NCBI GenBank assembly: GCA_943842505.1
Contig: CALTDI010000026.1
Coordinates: forward strand, 1 to 37,230
Direction: 5' to 3'
Origin: an uncultured Pseudomonadales bacterium
GTDB taxonomy: Bacteria > Pseudomonadota > Gammaproteobacteria > Pseudomonadales > Pseudohongiellaceae
DNA: 37,230 nt
In this document: positions 8,220 to 17,538 of the stretch, piece after piece
Layout of the letters: every line of letters starts with the position of its first letter
Numbering within the stretch: position 1 is the stretch's first letter
Notes under the pieces: model-generated
Databases searched by the model: none
What the model was told of the DNA's origin: nothing
What the model saw: the letters and a program-made list of their open reading frames with translations, nothing else
Position numbers and translations under genes: made by a program

Positions 8220-8912
8220 ATGACGAAGTTTCAGAAGATCAAAGAAAGAGCCGAGCATCGCAAGGGTGGCGGCGCCGCATTGAAAAAATTATTGCCCAAG
8301 ATGGCGAGTAAGAAACAGCTGCAGTCACTGGGAGACGATCGCTATCTCGCCATGATGACGAAGTGTATCAACCAGGCCGGTTTTAGTTGGAAGGTCATCG
8401 AGAACAAATGGCCTGAGTTCGAGGAGGCTTTCTTCGGTTTCGATCCCAGGAAGCTTGGCCTGCTATCGGCTGAGCAGTGGGAGGCCTATACCGGCGACAG
8501 ACGCGTAGTGCGCAACTGGCAGAAGATAAAGGCGCTGCAGGAGAACGTATTCTTCGTGCAGGAAGAGTCGCGAAAAAATGGCAGCTTCGGCAATTTTATT
8601 GCCGACTGGCCAGCCTCGGACCAGATCGGTTTGATGAGCCACCTGAAGAAACACGGCTCCAGGCTAGGTGGACAGAGTGCTTTGTGGTTCCTGCGCCGGA
8701 CCGGCAAGGACTGTTTCATCCTGTCGCGGGACGTGATGGTCACCCTGCGCGGTAGTGGCTTGGAAGTTGCGGAACAGCCAAGCAGTCAGCGCGATCTAAA
8801 AAAGATACAGGCGCAATTCAACGAATGGCACGAGGAAACCGGCCTGCCCTATAGTCATCTTAGTCGCATCGCCGCCTGTTCGGTTGGCGAGAATTATCTG
8901 CAGCAGGGCTGA
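8220..8912 (+). CDS. DNA-3-methyladenine glycosylase I (Tag)-like protein
   Basis: 230 residues. Resembles the helix-hairpin-helix Tag family: NQAGFSWKVIENKWPEFEEA plus FFGFDP matches QAGLSWITVLKKRENYRACF plus HQFDP in E. coli Tag, and RRVVRNWQKIKA plus KKHGSRLGG match later blocks. However, the first cysteine and following His of the Tag zinc site, and the C-terminal HxxxC, are not found. The position of the catalytic/recognition Glu38 of Tag appears to be Cys49. So it is either a diverged base-excision glycosylase or a homologue that has lost this chemistry. It starts 35 bases after the methyltransferase and ends 6 bases from a convergent gene. Confidence 0.72.
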   Translation: MTKFQKIKERAEHRKGGGAALKKLLPKMASKKQLQSLGDDRYLAMMTKCINQAGFSWKVIENKWPEFEEAFFGFDPRKLGLLSAEQWEAYTGDRRVVRNWQKIKALQENVFFVQEESRKNGSFGNFIADWPASDQIGLMSHLKKHGSRLGGQSALWFLRRTGKDCFILSRDVMVTLRGSGLEVAEQPSSQRDLKKIQAQFNEWHEETGLPYSHLSRIAACSVGENYLQQG

Positions 8913-8918
8913 GTTCTT

Positions 8919-10139
8919 TTAGACCTCTCTCGTCTTAATCTGGGGATTATTCTCGAGAGTGAGATGCACGGGGCAGCGGTCAGCAATCTCCAGAAGCCGC
9001 TTTCTCTGCGCGTCAGTCAGATCGCCTTTCAGTGTAATGTTTCTCTCAATAACGTCGACGAATTTACTCTGTCCCTCGCAATCCTCACAGTCTGCCGCGT
9101 GGCTACGTTGATGACTCAGTACTACGTCTACGTCGTCCAGAGCTAGCTTCTTGTGGTTGGCATACATGCGCAGTGTCATCGATGTACAGGCACCCAGGCC
9201 AGCCAGTAGATGTTCGTAGGGATCGGGCCCCAGGTCATGGCCGCCTACAGACACCGGCTCATCGGCAATCCAGGCATGGTTGTCAGTCTGTACGTCACGG
9301 GCGAAGTACTTATTGTGCTCCATTACGAGCACCTGACCCTTGTCTACCTTCGATGCCGCTGTACTGGTGACTTGCGATGGCGGCAGGTATCTACTCGCCC
9401 AGGCGCTTATGCAGGCGGCGACATACTCTGAATCTTCCGCTCGTGACAGGAGATGATCCGCCTTGTCCAAACTGATAAAACTCTTTGGATGCAGGGCCTG
9501 CTGATAGATCTTCTCGGCCTCGGCTATATTTACCGTTTCATCGACAGGCGAATGTAATATCAGAAGGGCGCGCCGCAGTTTGGCAATGTGATCGTTCTGC
9601 TGGTTGCGGATATCATCTACAAACTGTTTCTTGATCTTGAACTTGCGTCCGGCTAGATCGACTTCGGCCTCGCCTTCCTTGGATATCTTTTCCAGATCGG
9701 AATCCAGCTGCTTGCTAACATGCTCTGCATTAAATGGTGCGCCTATGGTCGCTATTGCAGTTACCTCTTCGATCTTGGCCGCCGCCTTGAGAACGGCGGC
9801 GCCACCGAGGCTGTGCCCTATTAATAGTTGTGGTGCGCGAAATTCGCTGCGCAGGAAGTCGGCAGCGGCAACCAGGTCTTCCACATTGGAGGAGAAATTC
9901 GTATTCGAGAAATCGCCATCGCTATTGCCCAGGCCAGTGAAATCGAAACGAAGCACAGCATAGCCCAGCGCTACCAATGCGCGCGAGATTCTGGAGGCGG
10001 CGGCAATGTCTTTGCTGCAGGTGAAGCAGTGGGCAAATAGCGCATAGGCGCGAACCGGATTCGAGTCGGACGACTCCAATAGCCCTGCCAGCTTGATCCC
10101 GTTGCTATCAAATTCTAGTTTGTTGCGCTTTGTGGCCAT
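8919..10139 (-). CDS. Alpha/beta-hydrolase fused to OsmC-type peroxide-reducing domain
   Basis: 406 residues in two domains. Residues 1-250 form an alpha/beta-hydrolase: GHSLGG places the nucleophile at Ser110, with Asp200 (HSPVDETV) and His229 (KADHLL) completing the triad. Residues about 268-406 are an OsmC/Ohr fold with its two redox cysteines, Cys318 ([14 protein letters not shown]) and Cys389 (DRCPVHLTL). OsmC proteins reduce organic peroxides by a Cys pair. The hydrolase might release or process an acyl substrate for it. The same fusion is known in other proteobacteria, but its role is not defined. No signal peptide, so cytoplasmic. A CEDCEG motif (351-356) adds two further cysteines. 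It is divergent from the multicopper oxidase gene. Confidence 0.9.
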   Translation of the reverse strand: MATKRNKLEFDSNGIKLAGLLESSDSNPVRAYALFAHCFTCSKDIAAASRISRALVALGYAVLRFDFTGLGNSDGDFSNTNFSSNVEDLVAAADFLRSEFRAPQLLIGHSLGGAAVLKAAAKIEEVTAIATIGAPFNAEHVSKQLDSDLEKISKEGEAEVDLAGRKFKIKKQFVDDIRNQQNDHIAKLRRALLILHSPVDETVNIAEAEKIYQQALHPKSFISLDKADHLLSRAEDSEYVAACISAWASRYLPPSQVTSTAASKVDKGQVLVMEHNKYFARDVQTDNHAWIADEPVSVGGHDLGPDPYEHLLAGLGACTSMTLRMYANHKKLALDDVDVVLSHQRSHAADCEDCEGQSKFVDVIERNITLKGDLTDAQRKRLLEIADRCPVHLTLENNPQIKTREV

Positions 10140-10377
10140 GAGTTGAAGCTCCTAATGATTTCGTATCTAGCGACTGTCTTTGTCTTGCAAGCGGTAGTAC
10201 GTTATCAAGGATTCGCCTCTATTGCTGCAAATAGCATTTCTCATATCGCTGTATGGGATGGCTAGGCCTGAAATCGCCGACTTCATTCCCTAGCTGTGGA
10301 TCTTTCTTGGCCCAGTGGCATAGGCATCCAGAGAATTAGCCGCAGACAGTCTGGGGTTGCTGTGCAATAATTTCTGC

Positions 10378-11912
10378 ATGATCTCCCGCAGACGTGTGCT
10401 TCAAACACTTGGATACGGTCTCAGTGCCTCGATGCTGGGCTTGGGTTCCTGGGTGCGTGCTCAGGATGATTCCAGCGCGCGCAGCCCACTTAATATTCCC
10501 GCGCAAGATAGCGGTACATTTTCCGCGGGCGCATCTAATTTTGAACTAAATCTGCAGCGTGGAAGCCATAGCTTCCTGCCAGGGCTTACTACCGAGACTT
10601 TCGGCATCAACGGGAATTATCTAGGCCCGACGCTTCGCTTCAAGCGCAACGAGAGAGTGGCCATGCAGGTGAGTAACCGGCTCGGCGAGCCTTCGACACT
10701 GCACTGGCATGGCTTTCATCTGCCGCCCCTGGCCGATGGCGGGCCACATCAGGAGATAGCGGCTAATCAGCTATGGAGCCCGGCATTCGATGTGGTGCAG
10801 TTTGCCGGTACCTATTGGTATCACTCCCATGTGATGCATGGCTCCGGCGGCCAGGTGTATAAGGGCCTGGCCGGTATGATCATCGTAGATGATGACGAGC
10901 AGGATGTTTCCCTGCCGAATAGCTATGGTGTCGACGATATACCCCTGATCATCCAGGACCGTCGTTTCAGCGACGATGGATCAATGCCGTATTTGACGCG
11001 TTATGAAGATAGAGTCATGGGGATGATGGGCGATACGATCCTGGTAAACGGCACCGTGAATCCGGTGTTGAGTCCGCGCACAAGACTACTGAGGCTGCGC
11101 GTGCTAAATGGCTCCAACGCGCGTACTTATAATCTGGGCTTTAGCGATAACCGCACCTTTTACCAGGTCGGCAGCGATGGCGGTCTGCTGGATGCGCCGG
11201 TTGAGTTGACGCGCCTGCAGCTAGCGGTTGCAGAACGGGCAGAGATACTGGTGGAGTTCGATCCAGGCGAGGAGGTGACCTTGGTCAATGTGGCGCTGCC
11301 TCCATCGTTTCCCTGAATTTCCCGGGGCAATGAGCGAGATGATGCGCTCCCTGAATACCCAGGGCTTCGAGATACTGCACTTTTCGCGCACAGGCGCAGC
11401 TAGAGGATAATCGAGGGCTGCCCTCACGCCTGAATGAGATTTATCGATTACCGGAGGCGGCAGCGACGAATACAAGAACGTTCAGGCTGGGTATGGGAGC
11501 GGGCATGCGTAGCGGGGAGGACGCAGGCCCGGGTCGCGGTTCTCGTAACGGTCGTGGCGGCGGCTTCGGAGGAGGTCAATTTTCAATCAATGGCCGCCTG
11601 ATGGCGGAGAATTTCATTAACGAGAGAATCGATTTCAATACCACAGAGATTTGGGAGATTACTAACACTTCTCCTATGATGCACCCGTTTCATGTGCATA
11701 ACGGCCAGTTTCAGATCCTGGATCGTAATGGTAGCCCGCCACCTGCGAATGAGATGGGGTGGAAAGACACGGTAAAAGTTGGCCCCAGTGAGTTAGTGCG
11801 AATCGTCATGCGCTTCACGGATTTTAGAGACGAGGAGAATCCTTATATGTACCACTGTCATATTCTCGAACATGAAGACAGGGGCATGATGGGGCAATTT
11901 GTGATCGTCTAG
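10378..11912 (+). pseudogene. Multicopper oxidase (CueO-like), broken by two frame changes
   Basis: The protein can be followed through three frames. Frame 1 (10378-11316) gives a Tat signal (SRRRVLQ, then a hydrophobic stretch to VRA-QDD) and copper motifs LHWHGFH and YWYHSHVMHG, then stops at TGA 11314. Frame 2 (from about 11315 to 11383) continues EFPGAMSEMMRSLNTQGFEI. Frame 3 (from about 11385) carries RAQAQLEDNRGLPSRL and runs to 11912 with the remaining motifs HPFHVH and YHCHILEHEDRGMM. Each change is +1, equal to one extra base near 11308-11314 and near 11381-11385. CueO-like oxidases oxidise Cu(I) or phenolics in the periplasm. A Gly-rich segment replaces CueO's Met-rich one. Coding is otherwise undamaged, so recent mutation or sequence error are both possible. 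Confidence 0.88.
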
Positions 11913-11987
11913 GTGACGTTGTGTTGGACAAGGCGGTCAAGTAGAGTGACTATTTGCTCACGATAAAAACTGGCAGGCGAGATAATA

Positions 11988-12131
11988 ATGATAACAAGCA
12001 ATGCGATGTGTGGTGGCGAGCTCGGTAAGAGAGAGCTGCCGCGTTCAATTCTCCCAAGCCTATCCTTAACTCTCTCGCTTATCGCGCCCTTCGCTAGCGC
12101 GCAGATAGAGAGCTTTAGTGCAGTCGAGTGA
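11988..12131 (+). pseudogene. Out-of-frame signal peptide of the PQQ dehydrogenase
   Basis: ATG 11988 opens a 47-codon frame ending TGA 12129-12131. It has a textbook Sec signal: a basic stretch KRELPR, a hydrophobic core SILPSLSLTLSLIAPF, and a cleavage site ASA-QIES. The next gene's body begins in the frame one base further on and has no export signal of its own. The two overlap at 12109-12131, so a single extra base there would separate what should be one exported protein. An independent secreted micropeptide is the less likely alternative. Confidence 0.7.
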
Positions 12132-13788
12132 TGAGATGCTGAATAGCCCGGCATCGGGCGAGTGGCTTAGCTGGCGCGGAACGCCTGCGGCATGGGGCTA
12201 TAGCCCACTGGACCAGATCAATACCGAGAACGTCGGTCAGCTTCAGCTCAAGTGGTCGTTTGCCCTGGACGACACCGGTGCGATTCAGGCAGCGCCGCTG
12301 ATCCACGATGGCATTATGTTTATCCCTTCCGCACGAGGCGTCATTCAGGCTCTGGATGCCGTTACTGGCGATCTGCTGTGGGAGTATAGGCCGGCTCCGC
12401 CTACCGAGGAGTTCATTAACTCCGGCGCAGGTACCCGTGCTGCAGTGTTGCCCGCCGGTGCTTTTGCAGGAGTAGGCAGAGGCGTGCAGAAGAACATCGC
12501 TCTGTATGGTGAGATGATCTACGCGTCAACGGAAACCGCGAGCATACGCGCTATCGATGCTCGCAGTGGCCTGCTGGTGTGGGAGACTCAGGTAGCGGAT
12601 CCAACACTCGGCTATTTTTATACAGCAGGGCCTATCATCGCCAACGGCACACTGGTGACCGGCATTACCGGCTGCGATCGCTACAAGGATGATGTCTGCT
12701 TTATCACCGGTCACGATCCCGCAACGGGTGAAGAAAAATGGCGTACCTCAACCGTGGCCAGGCCGGAAGATCCCGGTGGTGATACCTGGGGTGATCTGCC
12801 ACTAAGATTTCGTGCCGGCAGCGACGCCTGGGTAGCGGGGTCCTATGACCCCCAGGCGAATCTAATCTACTGGGGCACCGCACAGGCGAAGCCCTGGGCT
12901 AGAGCAGTTCGCGGCACCGACGGCGACGCACTCTACACAAATTCGACACTGGCGCTCAATCCCGACAACGGCGAGATGGCCTGGTACTTCCAGCATATTC
13001 CCGGAGAGACTCAGGACATGGATGAGGTGTTCGAGAATATTCTGATCGATATCGATGGACGCAAGTCGTTATTCAAGATGGGCAAGCTCGGCATTCTGTG
13101 GCAGCTAGACAGAGAGACTGGTGAGTTCATTAAGGCCACCGACATTGGCTATCAGAATATTGTAAATCTCGATCCAATTACCGGGCAGATCACTTACAGA
13201 GATGGCATGATTCCACGCATAGGCGAAGAGCTGAACATGTGCCCGAGCACTTCGGGCGTGAAGAGCTGGCGCGCCATGGCATATTCGCCGGACACTAGTG
13301 CCATGTATATCCCGATCACCCTCAACTGCGAGCTCGCGACCTTCGGGCCCACGGAACGGCAGTTAGGCGGTGGCGGGGCCGGCCCGGTGCGGCGAGTTAA
13401 TTATCACCATCCGCAGTCCGACGGCAATCTAGGCGAGATACTCGCATTGGATATTCCAAGCGGTGAAGTAAAATGGCGCTATCGCTCGCGAGCCCCTTTC
13501 AATACGGCTGCGCTAACTACCGCCGGTGGCCTGGTGTTCGCCGGAGACTGGAATCGCACGATGTCGGCGCTGGATGCGGACAATGGCGAGTTGCTGTGGC
13601 AGGTAAGGCTCGCCACATCGAACCAGGGCTTTCCCATCAGCTATAGCGTCAACGGCAAACAATACATCGCCATGCCCGTAGGCACCGGCGGTGCTAGCTG
13701 GTCGGGTAGTCTGCCGAGAGAGTTGGCGCCCGAACTTAGCCGGCCGCGTAACGGCAGTTCCATTAACGTATTCGCTCTTCCAGATTGA
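12118..13788 (+). CDS. PQQ-dependent dehydrogenase, beta-propeller (body)
   Basis: 556 codons from GTG 12118. Eight-bladed quinoprotein fold: N-terminal WLSWRGTPAAWGYSPLDQI, then repeated blades with DAVTGDLLWEY, DARSGLLVWE, DPATGEEKW, NPDNGEMAW and DADNGELLWQV (the W-docking motifs). The catalytic Asp is probably in QDMDE (300-303), ahead of DIDGRKSLFKMGKLGILWQLD. These enzymes oxidise alcohols, aldoses or related substrates in the periplasm with PQQ and Ca2+ and pass electrons to cytochrome c. The vicinal disulfide typical of methanol/ethanol dehydrogenases was not seen, so the substrate is open. The protein needs export, but its signal peptide is in another frame just upstream. Its stop is adjacent to the cytochrome start. 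Confidence 0.9.
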   Translation: MQSSDEMLNSPASGEWLSWRGTPAAWGYSPLDQINTENVGQLQLKWSFALDDTGAIQAAPLIHDGIMFIPSARGVIQALDAVTGDLLWEYRPAPPTEEFINSGAGTRAAVLPAGAFAGVGRGVQKNIALYGEMIYASTETASIRAIDARSGLLVWETQVADPTLGYFYTAGPIIANGTLVTGITGCDRYKDDVCFITGHDPATGEEKWRTSTVARPEDPGGDTWGDLPLRFRAGSDAWVAGSYDPQANLIYWGTAQAKPWARAVRGTDGDALYTNSTLALNPDNGEMAWYFQHIPGETQDMDEVFENILIDIDGRKSLFKMGKLGILWQLDRETGEFIKATDIGYQNIVNLDPITGQITYRDGMIPRIGEELNMCPSTSGVKSWRAMAYSPDTSAMYIPITLNCELATFGPTERQLGGGGAGPVRRVNYHHPQSDGNLGEILALDIPSGEVKWRYRSRAPFNTAALTTAGGLVFAGDWNRTMSALDADNGELLWQVRLATSNQGFPISYSVNGKQYIAMPVGTGGASWSGSLPRELAPELSRPRNGSSINVFALPD

Positions 13789-14219
13789 TGGGTAACTGTA
13801 TGGCAAGATTAAAACTAGTAGCCGCGCTCTCCGCTGCTGTGTGTGCCCTAAGTGTAAGTTATGCCCAGGGTGGGACAGTCTGGGATGGCGTCTATTCGAG
13901 TGAGCAGGCAGAACGTGGTGAGGCAGTCTATAAGGCGGCTTGCATCGCCTGCCATGGTCAGGATTTAGGCGGCAACAGTAATTCTCCCGGGCTGGTTGGC
14001 ATGGGTTTCATGTTCCTCTGGGAGGGAAGAACGCTTGGTGCGTTCTTTGAACAAATTCGGGAAGAAATGCCAACAGATAGACCGGGCCAATTACCAGCTC
14101 AGGACTATGTGGATGTGGTAGCCTATATTATGCAGGCGAATTCATTTCCCGTTGGAGACAATGAGCTACCCTACGATGCAGAAATTTTGGATGGCATAGC
14201 AATAGCGCCAAAACCCTAG
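13788..14219 (+). CDS. Periplasmic c-type cytochrome
   Basis: 143 residues from ATG 13788 (TGATG overlap with the PQQ gene; ATG 13800 is an alternative). Sec signal to about YAQ-GG (residue 27). One haem-binding motif CIACH (52-56), and a likely axial Met94 in REEMPTDRPG, as in class I cytochromes that follow quinoprotein dehydrogenases. The tail DYVDVVAYIMQANSFPVG is the typical C-terminal helix. It would take electrons from the PQQ dehydrogenase next to it and pass them to the respiratory chain. The frame is intact, unlike the two genes before it. Confidence 0.93.
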   Translation: MGNCMARLKLVAALSAAVCALSVSYAQGGTVWDGVYSSEQAERGEAVYKAACIACHGQDLGGNSNSPGLVGMGFMFLWEGRTLGAFFEQIREEMPTDRPGQLPAQDYVDVVAYIMQANSFPVGDNELPYDAEILDGIAIAPKP

Positions 14220-14326
14220 CTCTGCATCATGAAGCTTGCTTGGTCAGCACGCCGTCGGGCGGCGCTAGCCCGCTCTTGGAACCTGCCCAGGTTTCGAACT
14301 AAAGGATCTGAAACCCGGGGGCGTTT

Positions 14327-15220
14327 TCACTCCTGGCTTTCCTGACTGGTCGAGACCTCTGCTGCCGATCTGCTTTGAGCAAAGTGAAACTCTTCTAACT
14401 TAATATCGTCCAGACCAATCTGGTCAAATGGGTCTTCCATAGCGCTTTGCACGTTATACAGCGAGATCAGAATAAAGCCATGAATTACGCTTATGCCATA
14501 GATGATCAGTGGCCGTGTATCGCCAAGATCATTGACCAAGGTTGGTATGAAGAGAAAAGGAAAGACATAAATAAAAACCAGGCAATAAGCCCTGAGGCTA
14601 ATTGGGGTGCCGTGCATCTTTAACCCTACGGTATTCTCTATGCTCTCGTGCACATCTTTTAGAAACCGAATTATTTTCAAGCCTGTGCCGTTGGAGATAG
14701 TGTCGCGATTATCGTGCAGAAACGCATATATCTCATCTAGTCTATTTCGCACCAGGCCCGAGTCATAGACATTCTTGGTTAGGGCGTCGAAGAAGAGTAC
14801 CGATATGGTTTGCAGCCTAGCACCAATATACTCCTTCTTCTCATCCGCCAATTTCCCGTTATTGGCAAAGCAATAGTAGACAGCATTCAAAGACGATTTA
14901 AAGACACTCAGCAAGCTAATGATTCTGTCACGCCGCTTGAAAGACTCTCGGATGGTGAAAACCAATGGAAAAATCACGGCGATGCTGAACAGCGTTATAT
15001 TCAGATTGAAGCCAAAATCATAGAGCAGGCAGAGGTAGGTGACGACCACACACAGTAGCACTACATAAGCGGTTCGGTAGTTAACGGTAGCGAGGTATTT
15101 CTGCATAGAGGCCTTATTCTTATTGTTAGGCTGACTGAGCGTTCTTCTGACCATGCTAATCAAGTGCGGCCTCAATGTAAATCCATACAAGGGTAGCGCC
15201 GGTTGCGGTACTTTTCTCAT
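14327..15220 (-). CDS. Bestrophin-like (UPF0187-type) membrane protein
   Basis: 297 residues with about four hydrophobic segments (two near residues 50-90, two near 205-255), a long soluble middle part and an acidic tail. The segment MEDPFDQIGLDDIKLE (about 263-278) matches the calcium-clasp region of bestrophins and bacterial YneE-type proteins (EDPFG...NDLPLD), which are anion or cation channels in the inner membrane. The rest of the sequence is weakly similar, so the assignment rests on this motif and the topology. Start is uncertain: ATG 15220 has no clear ribosome site, and internal methionines at residues 23 and 39 also precede the first TM. It is divergent from 15332. Confidence 0.6.
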   Translation of the reverse strand: MRKVPQPALPLYGFTLRPHLISMVRRTLSQPNNKNKASMQKYLATVNYRTAYVVLLCVVVTYLCLLYDFGFNLNITLFSIAVIFPLVFTIRESFKRRDRIISLLSVFKSSLNAVYYCFANNGKLADEKKEYIGARLQTISVLFFDALTKNVYDSGLVRNRLDEIYAFLHDNRDTISNGTGLKIIRFLKDVHESIENTVGLKMHGTPISLRAYCLVFIYVFPFLFIPTLVNDLGDTRPLIIYGISVIHGFILISLYNVQSAMEDPFDQIGLDDIKLEEFHFAQSRSAAEVSTSQESQE

Positions 15221-15331
15221 GGGGGTAAACTCATGGGTGGAAGAGTTAAGTAATTTATTTAAATCAATAACTTACCGTAAAATAAATCAAATCCTAAGCC
15301 CTTAGTCGTAGCGTCAGGAGCTGGAAATCTT

Positions 15332-16384
15332 ATGAATATATTGAGTCGGTGTCTGCTGGTATCTCTTGTTATGGCCTGGATGATGGCATCCGTTGCGCAA
15401 ACGGCGGAGCCTGATCCGCTTTTCTTGTCTGACACTCCGCTCAATATTACCTTCGAAGCACCCTTCGGGCAGATTGATAGGGAGCGCGATAAGGAGGCAG
15501 AATATGAAGGCGTTATGCGTTACACCGACGCGTCTGGCGAAGAACTCAGTTTCGATATCGGTCTCGAAGTGCGTGGGAACTGGCGCTTACAGAAGAGTAA
15601 TTGTAGGTACTCGCAATTGTGGATAGATCTAAAGCGTGGACAGGTAGAGAACACGCTCTTTGCCGAACAGAACCGCCTGAAGCTCGTCGTTCAATGCCGT
15701 GCACAAGATAGATATAGAGATTACGTAGCTAAAGAACAGCAGCTATATAAAGTCTTCGGATCTTTGTCTGATATGCATTTTGGTACTCGGCTAGTTAACG
15801 CTACCTATACAGATTCAGATGATTTAGATAGCAGCCGAACGCATCTGGCCTTTTTCATCGAACATCAACGTCGCCTTAAGGACCGGTTTGAGATGGAAGA
15901 TGTAGAGCTTAATAGTGTTCCTTATGGCGAACTCGATCCCCAGCAATCTGCTCTTGTGGGAGTCTTCATGTACCAGATAGGCAATACTGACTACTCCATG
16001 ACAAGCGCCGCAGAAGGCGACGAATGCTGCCACAATACCAAGTTGTTGGTGGATGAGGCTGGTCGATACTATCCCATCCCCTACGATTTCGATTCCTCTG
16101 GATTCGTTGATACCAGTTATGCGGCTAAGCCGGACCCTTCCTTCGGAATTCGTAATAATAGATCGCGCCTATATCGCGGTTTTTGTATCGAGGTGGACCA
16201 GCTAGACGCGGCGGTATCTCAGATCACTGCAATGCGAGATAAGATAAATACAATAATTTCCGACACGACTCATGTTGGAGAGCGTGCTGCAAATCGTAGT
16301 GTCAGTTATATGGATGACTTTTATGAGGTGCTGGAAAATCAGCGTAACTACCAGCGAAATATTGTCAATAAATGTCGTGGATAG
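15332..16384 (+). CDS. Exported protein of unknown function, CotH-kinase-like motifs
   Basis: 350 residues with a Sec signal (cut near AQT-AEP, residue 25). I do not recognise a named family with certainty. Visible blocks are LEVRGNWRLQKSNCRYSQLW, FMYQIGNTDYSMT, HNTKLLVDEAGRYYPIPYDF and DSSGFVDTSYA. The order GNTD ... HN.KLL ... PYDFD recalls the active site of CotH-type atypical kinases (a catalytic Asp/Asn pair, then a DFD-like metal motif), which phosphorylate spore-coat proteins. Several cysteines suggest disulfides outside the cytoplasm. It overlaps the frame of the following phosphatase (ATG at 16372 inside this gene), so a kinase/phosphatase-like pair in the periplasm is a possible reading. 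Confidence 0.6.
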   Translation: MNILSRCLLVSLVMAWMMASVAQTAEPDPLFLSDTPLNITFEAPFGQIDRERDKEAEYEGVMRYTDASGEELSFDIGLEVRGNWRLQKSNCRYSQLWIDLKRGQVENTLFAEQNRLKLVVQCRAQDRYRDYVAKEQQLYKVFGSLSDMHFGTRLVNATYTDSDDLDSSRTHLAFFIEHQRRLKDRFEMEDVELNSVPYGELDPQQSALVGVFMYQIGNTDYSMTSAAEGDECCHNTKLLVDEAGRYYPIPYDFDSSGFVDTSYAAKPDPSFGIRNNRSRLYRGFCIEVDQLDAAVSQITAMRDKINTIISDTTHVGERAANRSVSYMDDFYEVLENQRNYQRNIVNKCRG

Positions 16385-16392
16385 AAATTAGA

Positions 16393-17538
16393 ATGTATTT
16401 TTCTTTCAACCGAGAAAAAGCTCGCCCCAGTGTTAGATTTTTTTTGGCAGGTTTTCTGCTGCTCCATCTATTCATATCTCAGTCCCTCATGGCAGCCGAG
16501 GACCAGTGGCAAGATGTTGAGCGTATAGTTGCTGTTGGAGACATCCATGGGGATTACGACAATTTTCTAAAAGTGCTTCAAGGTGCAGATATAGTGAATC
16601 GGCGCGGCAACTGGATTGCCGGCGAAACTCATCTGGTGCAACTGGGCGATGTTCCAGATCGCGGCCCGGACACGAGCAATGTGATAGCGCTACTCAAGAA
16701 GTTGGAGAAACAAGCCGAGAGAGATGGCGGTAGAGTACACGTCCTAATAGGGAATCACGAAGCCATGAACATGTATGGCGATCTGCGCTATGTCGATCCC
16801 GGCGAATACGCAGCACTGCGTACGCGCAATTCGCGTCGGGTGAGAGATAACTATTATGAGACGGATATTGCCAGACGTAAGCAGGCTGACTCCGGGTTCG
16901 TAGCCGATAAGGCATTTCGTGAGCAATGGGAGCAATCTATTCCACTGGGTATGCTAGAGCATCGAGTTGCATGGAGTGCCGAGGGTGATTTAGGGAAATG
17001 GGTGCGGCAGCACAATGCGGTAATCAAGATCAATAGAACGCTGTTCCTGCATGGGGGCATAAGCGCTGAAGATCTGGTTCTGAGTATTACCGAAATTAAT
17101 GAACAGATACGCCACGAGCTGAATGGCGGCCTGGGTGAAGAGCCAGGGTTGTCCGAAAAATCAACAGGGCCTCTGTGGTATCGCGGTCTGGCATCAAACG
17201 ATGAGGAAATAGAGAGGGCACATCTTGAAAAAGTGCTGGCAACCTACGATGTCGATCGTGTCGTGCTCGGACATACGCCGGGATTGGGAACGATTGTTCC
17301 GCGGTTTGAGGGTAGGGTGCTTATTGTCGATACCGGTCTCTCCAGTTATTACGGAGGCTTTCTAGCCAGTCTCTTGCTAGAAAATTCAGGGGCATTCACT
17401 GTGCAGGGGGACGAAAAAGTCCCACTACCCGATTCGAAAGAAGGCTTGCTCCCCTATTTTCAGCGTATCGCCGAATTGGAGCCGAATGCGAGAGCCTTGC
17501 AAGCGCGTATCAACGATCTGACTGCGCCTGTTGATTAA
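16393..17538 (+). CDS. Shewanella-like (Shelph) metallophosphatase, exported
   Basis: 381 residues from ATG 16393 (an in-frame ATG at 16372, inside the previous gene, would add 7 residues). Signal peptide to about SLMA-AED (residue 35). PPP-type metallophosphatase motifs are all present: GDIHGD (49-54), GDVPDRGP (85-92), GNHEAMN (120-126), then FLHGGIS and LGHTPG. The LRYV sequence after GNHEAMNMYGD and the extra segment before the third motif are typical of Shewanella-like phosphatases, which dephosphorylate Ser/Thr or Tyr peptides. The leader suggests a periplasmic enzyme. Its gene follows the CotH-like protein with only 8 bases between stop and start, which suggests joint translation. Confidence 0.88.
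   Translation: MYFSFNREKARPSVRFFLAGFLLLHLFISQSLMAAEDQWQDVERIVAVGDIHGDYDNFLKVLQGADIVNRRGNWIAGETHLVQLGDVPDRGPDTSNVIALLKKLEKQAERDGGRVHVLIGNHEAMNMYGDLRYVDPGEYAALRTRNSRRVRDNYYETDIARRKQADSGFVADKAFREQWEQSIPLGMLEHRVAWSAEGDLGKWVRQHNAVIKINRTLFLHGGISAEDLVLSITEINEQIRHELNGGLGEEPGLSEKSTGPLWYRGLASNDEEIERAHLEKVLATYDVDRVVLGHTPGLGTIVPRFEGRVLIVDTGLSSYYGGFLASLLLENSGAFTVQGDEKVPLPDSKEGLLPYFQRIAELEPNARALQARINDLTAPVD

Noticed and set aside
9604..9963. 119-codon plus frame inside the hydrolase-OsmC gene
   Set aside because: Shadow of the minus-strand gene; Ser/Arg-rich without pattern.
14256..14272. Hairpin cgggc-ggcgcta-gcccg as terminator of the cytochrome gene
   Set aside because: Stem of five base pairs and no T run; too weak to call.
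14281..14326. tRNA-like words (ggtttcgaact) near 14291
   Set aside because: No acceptor stem, anticodon arm or CCA-compatible fold can be drawn around it.
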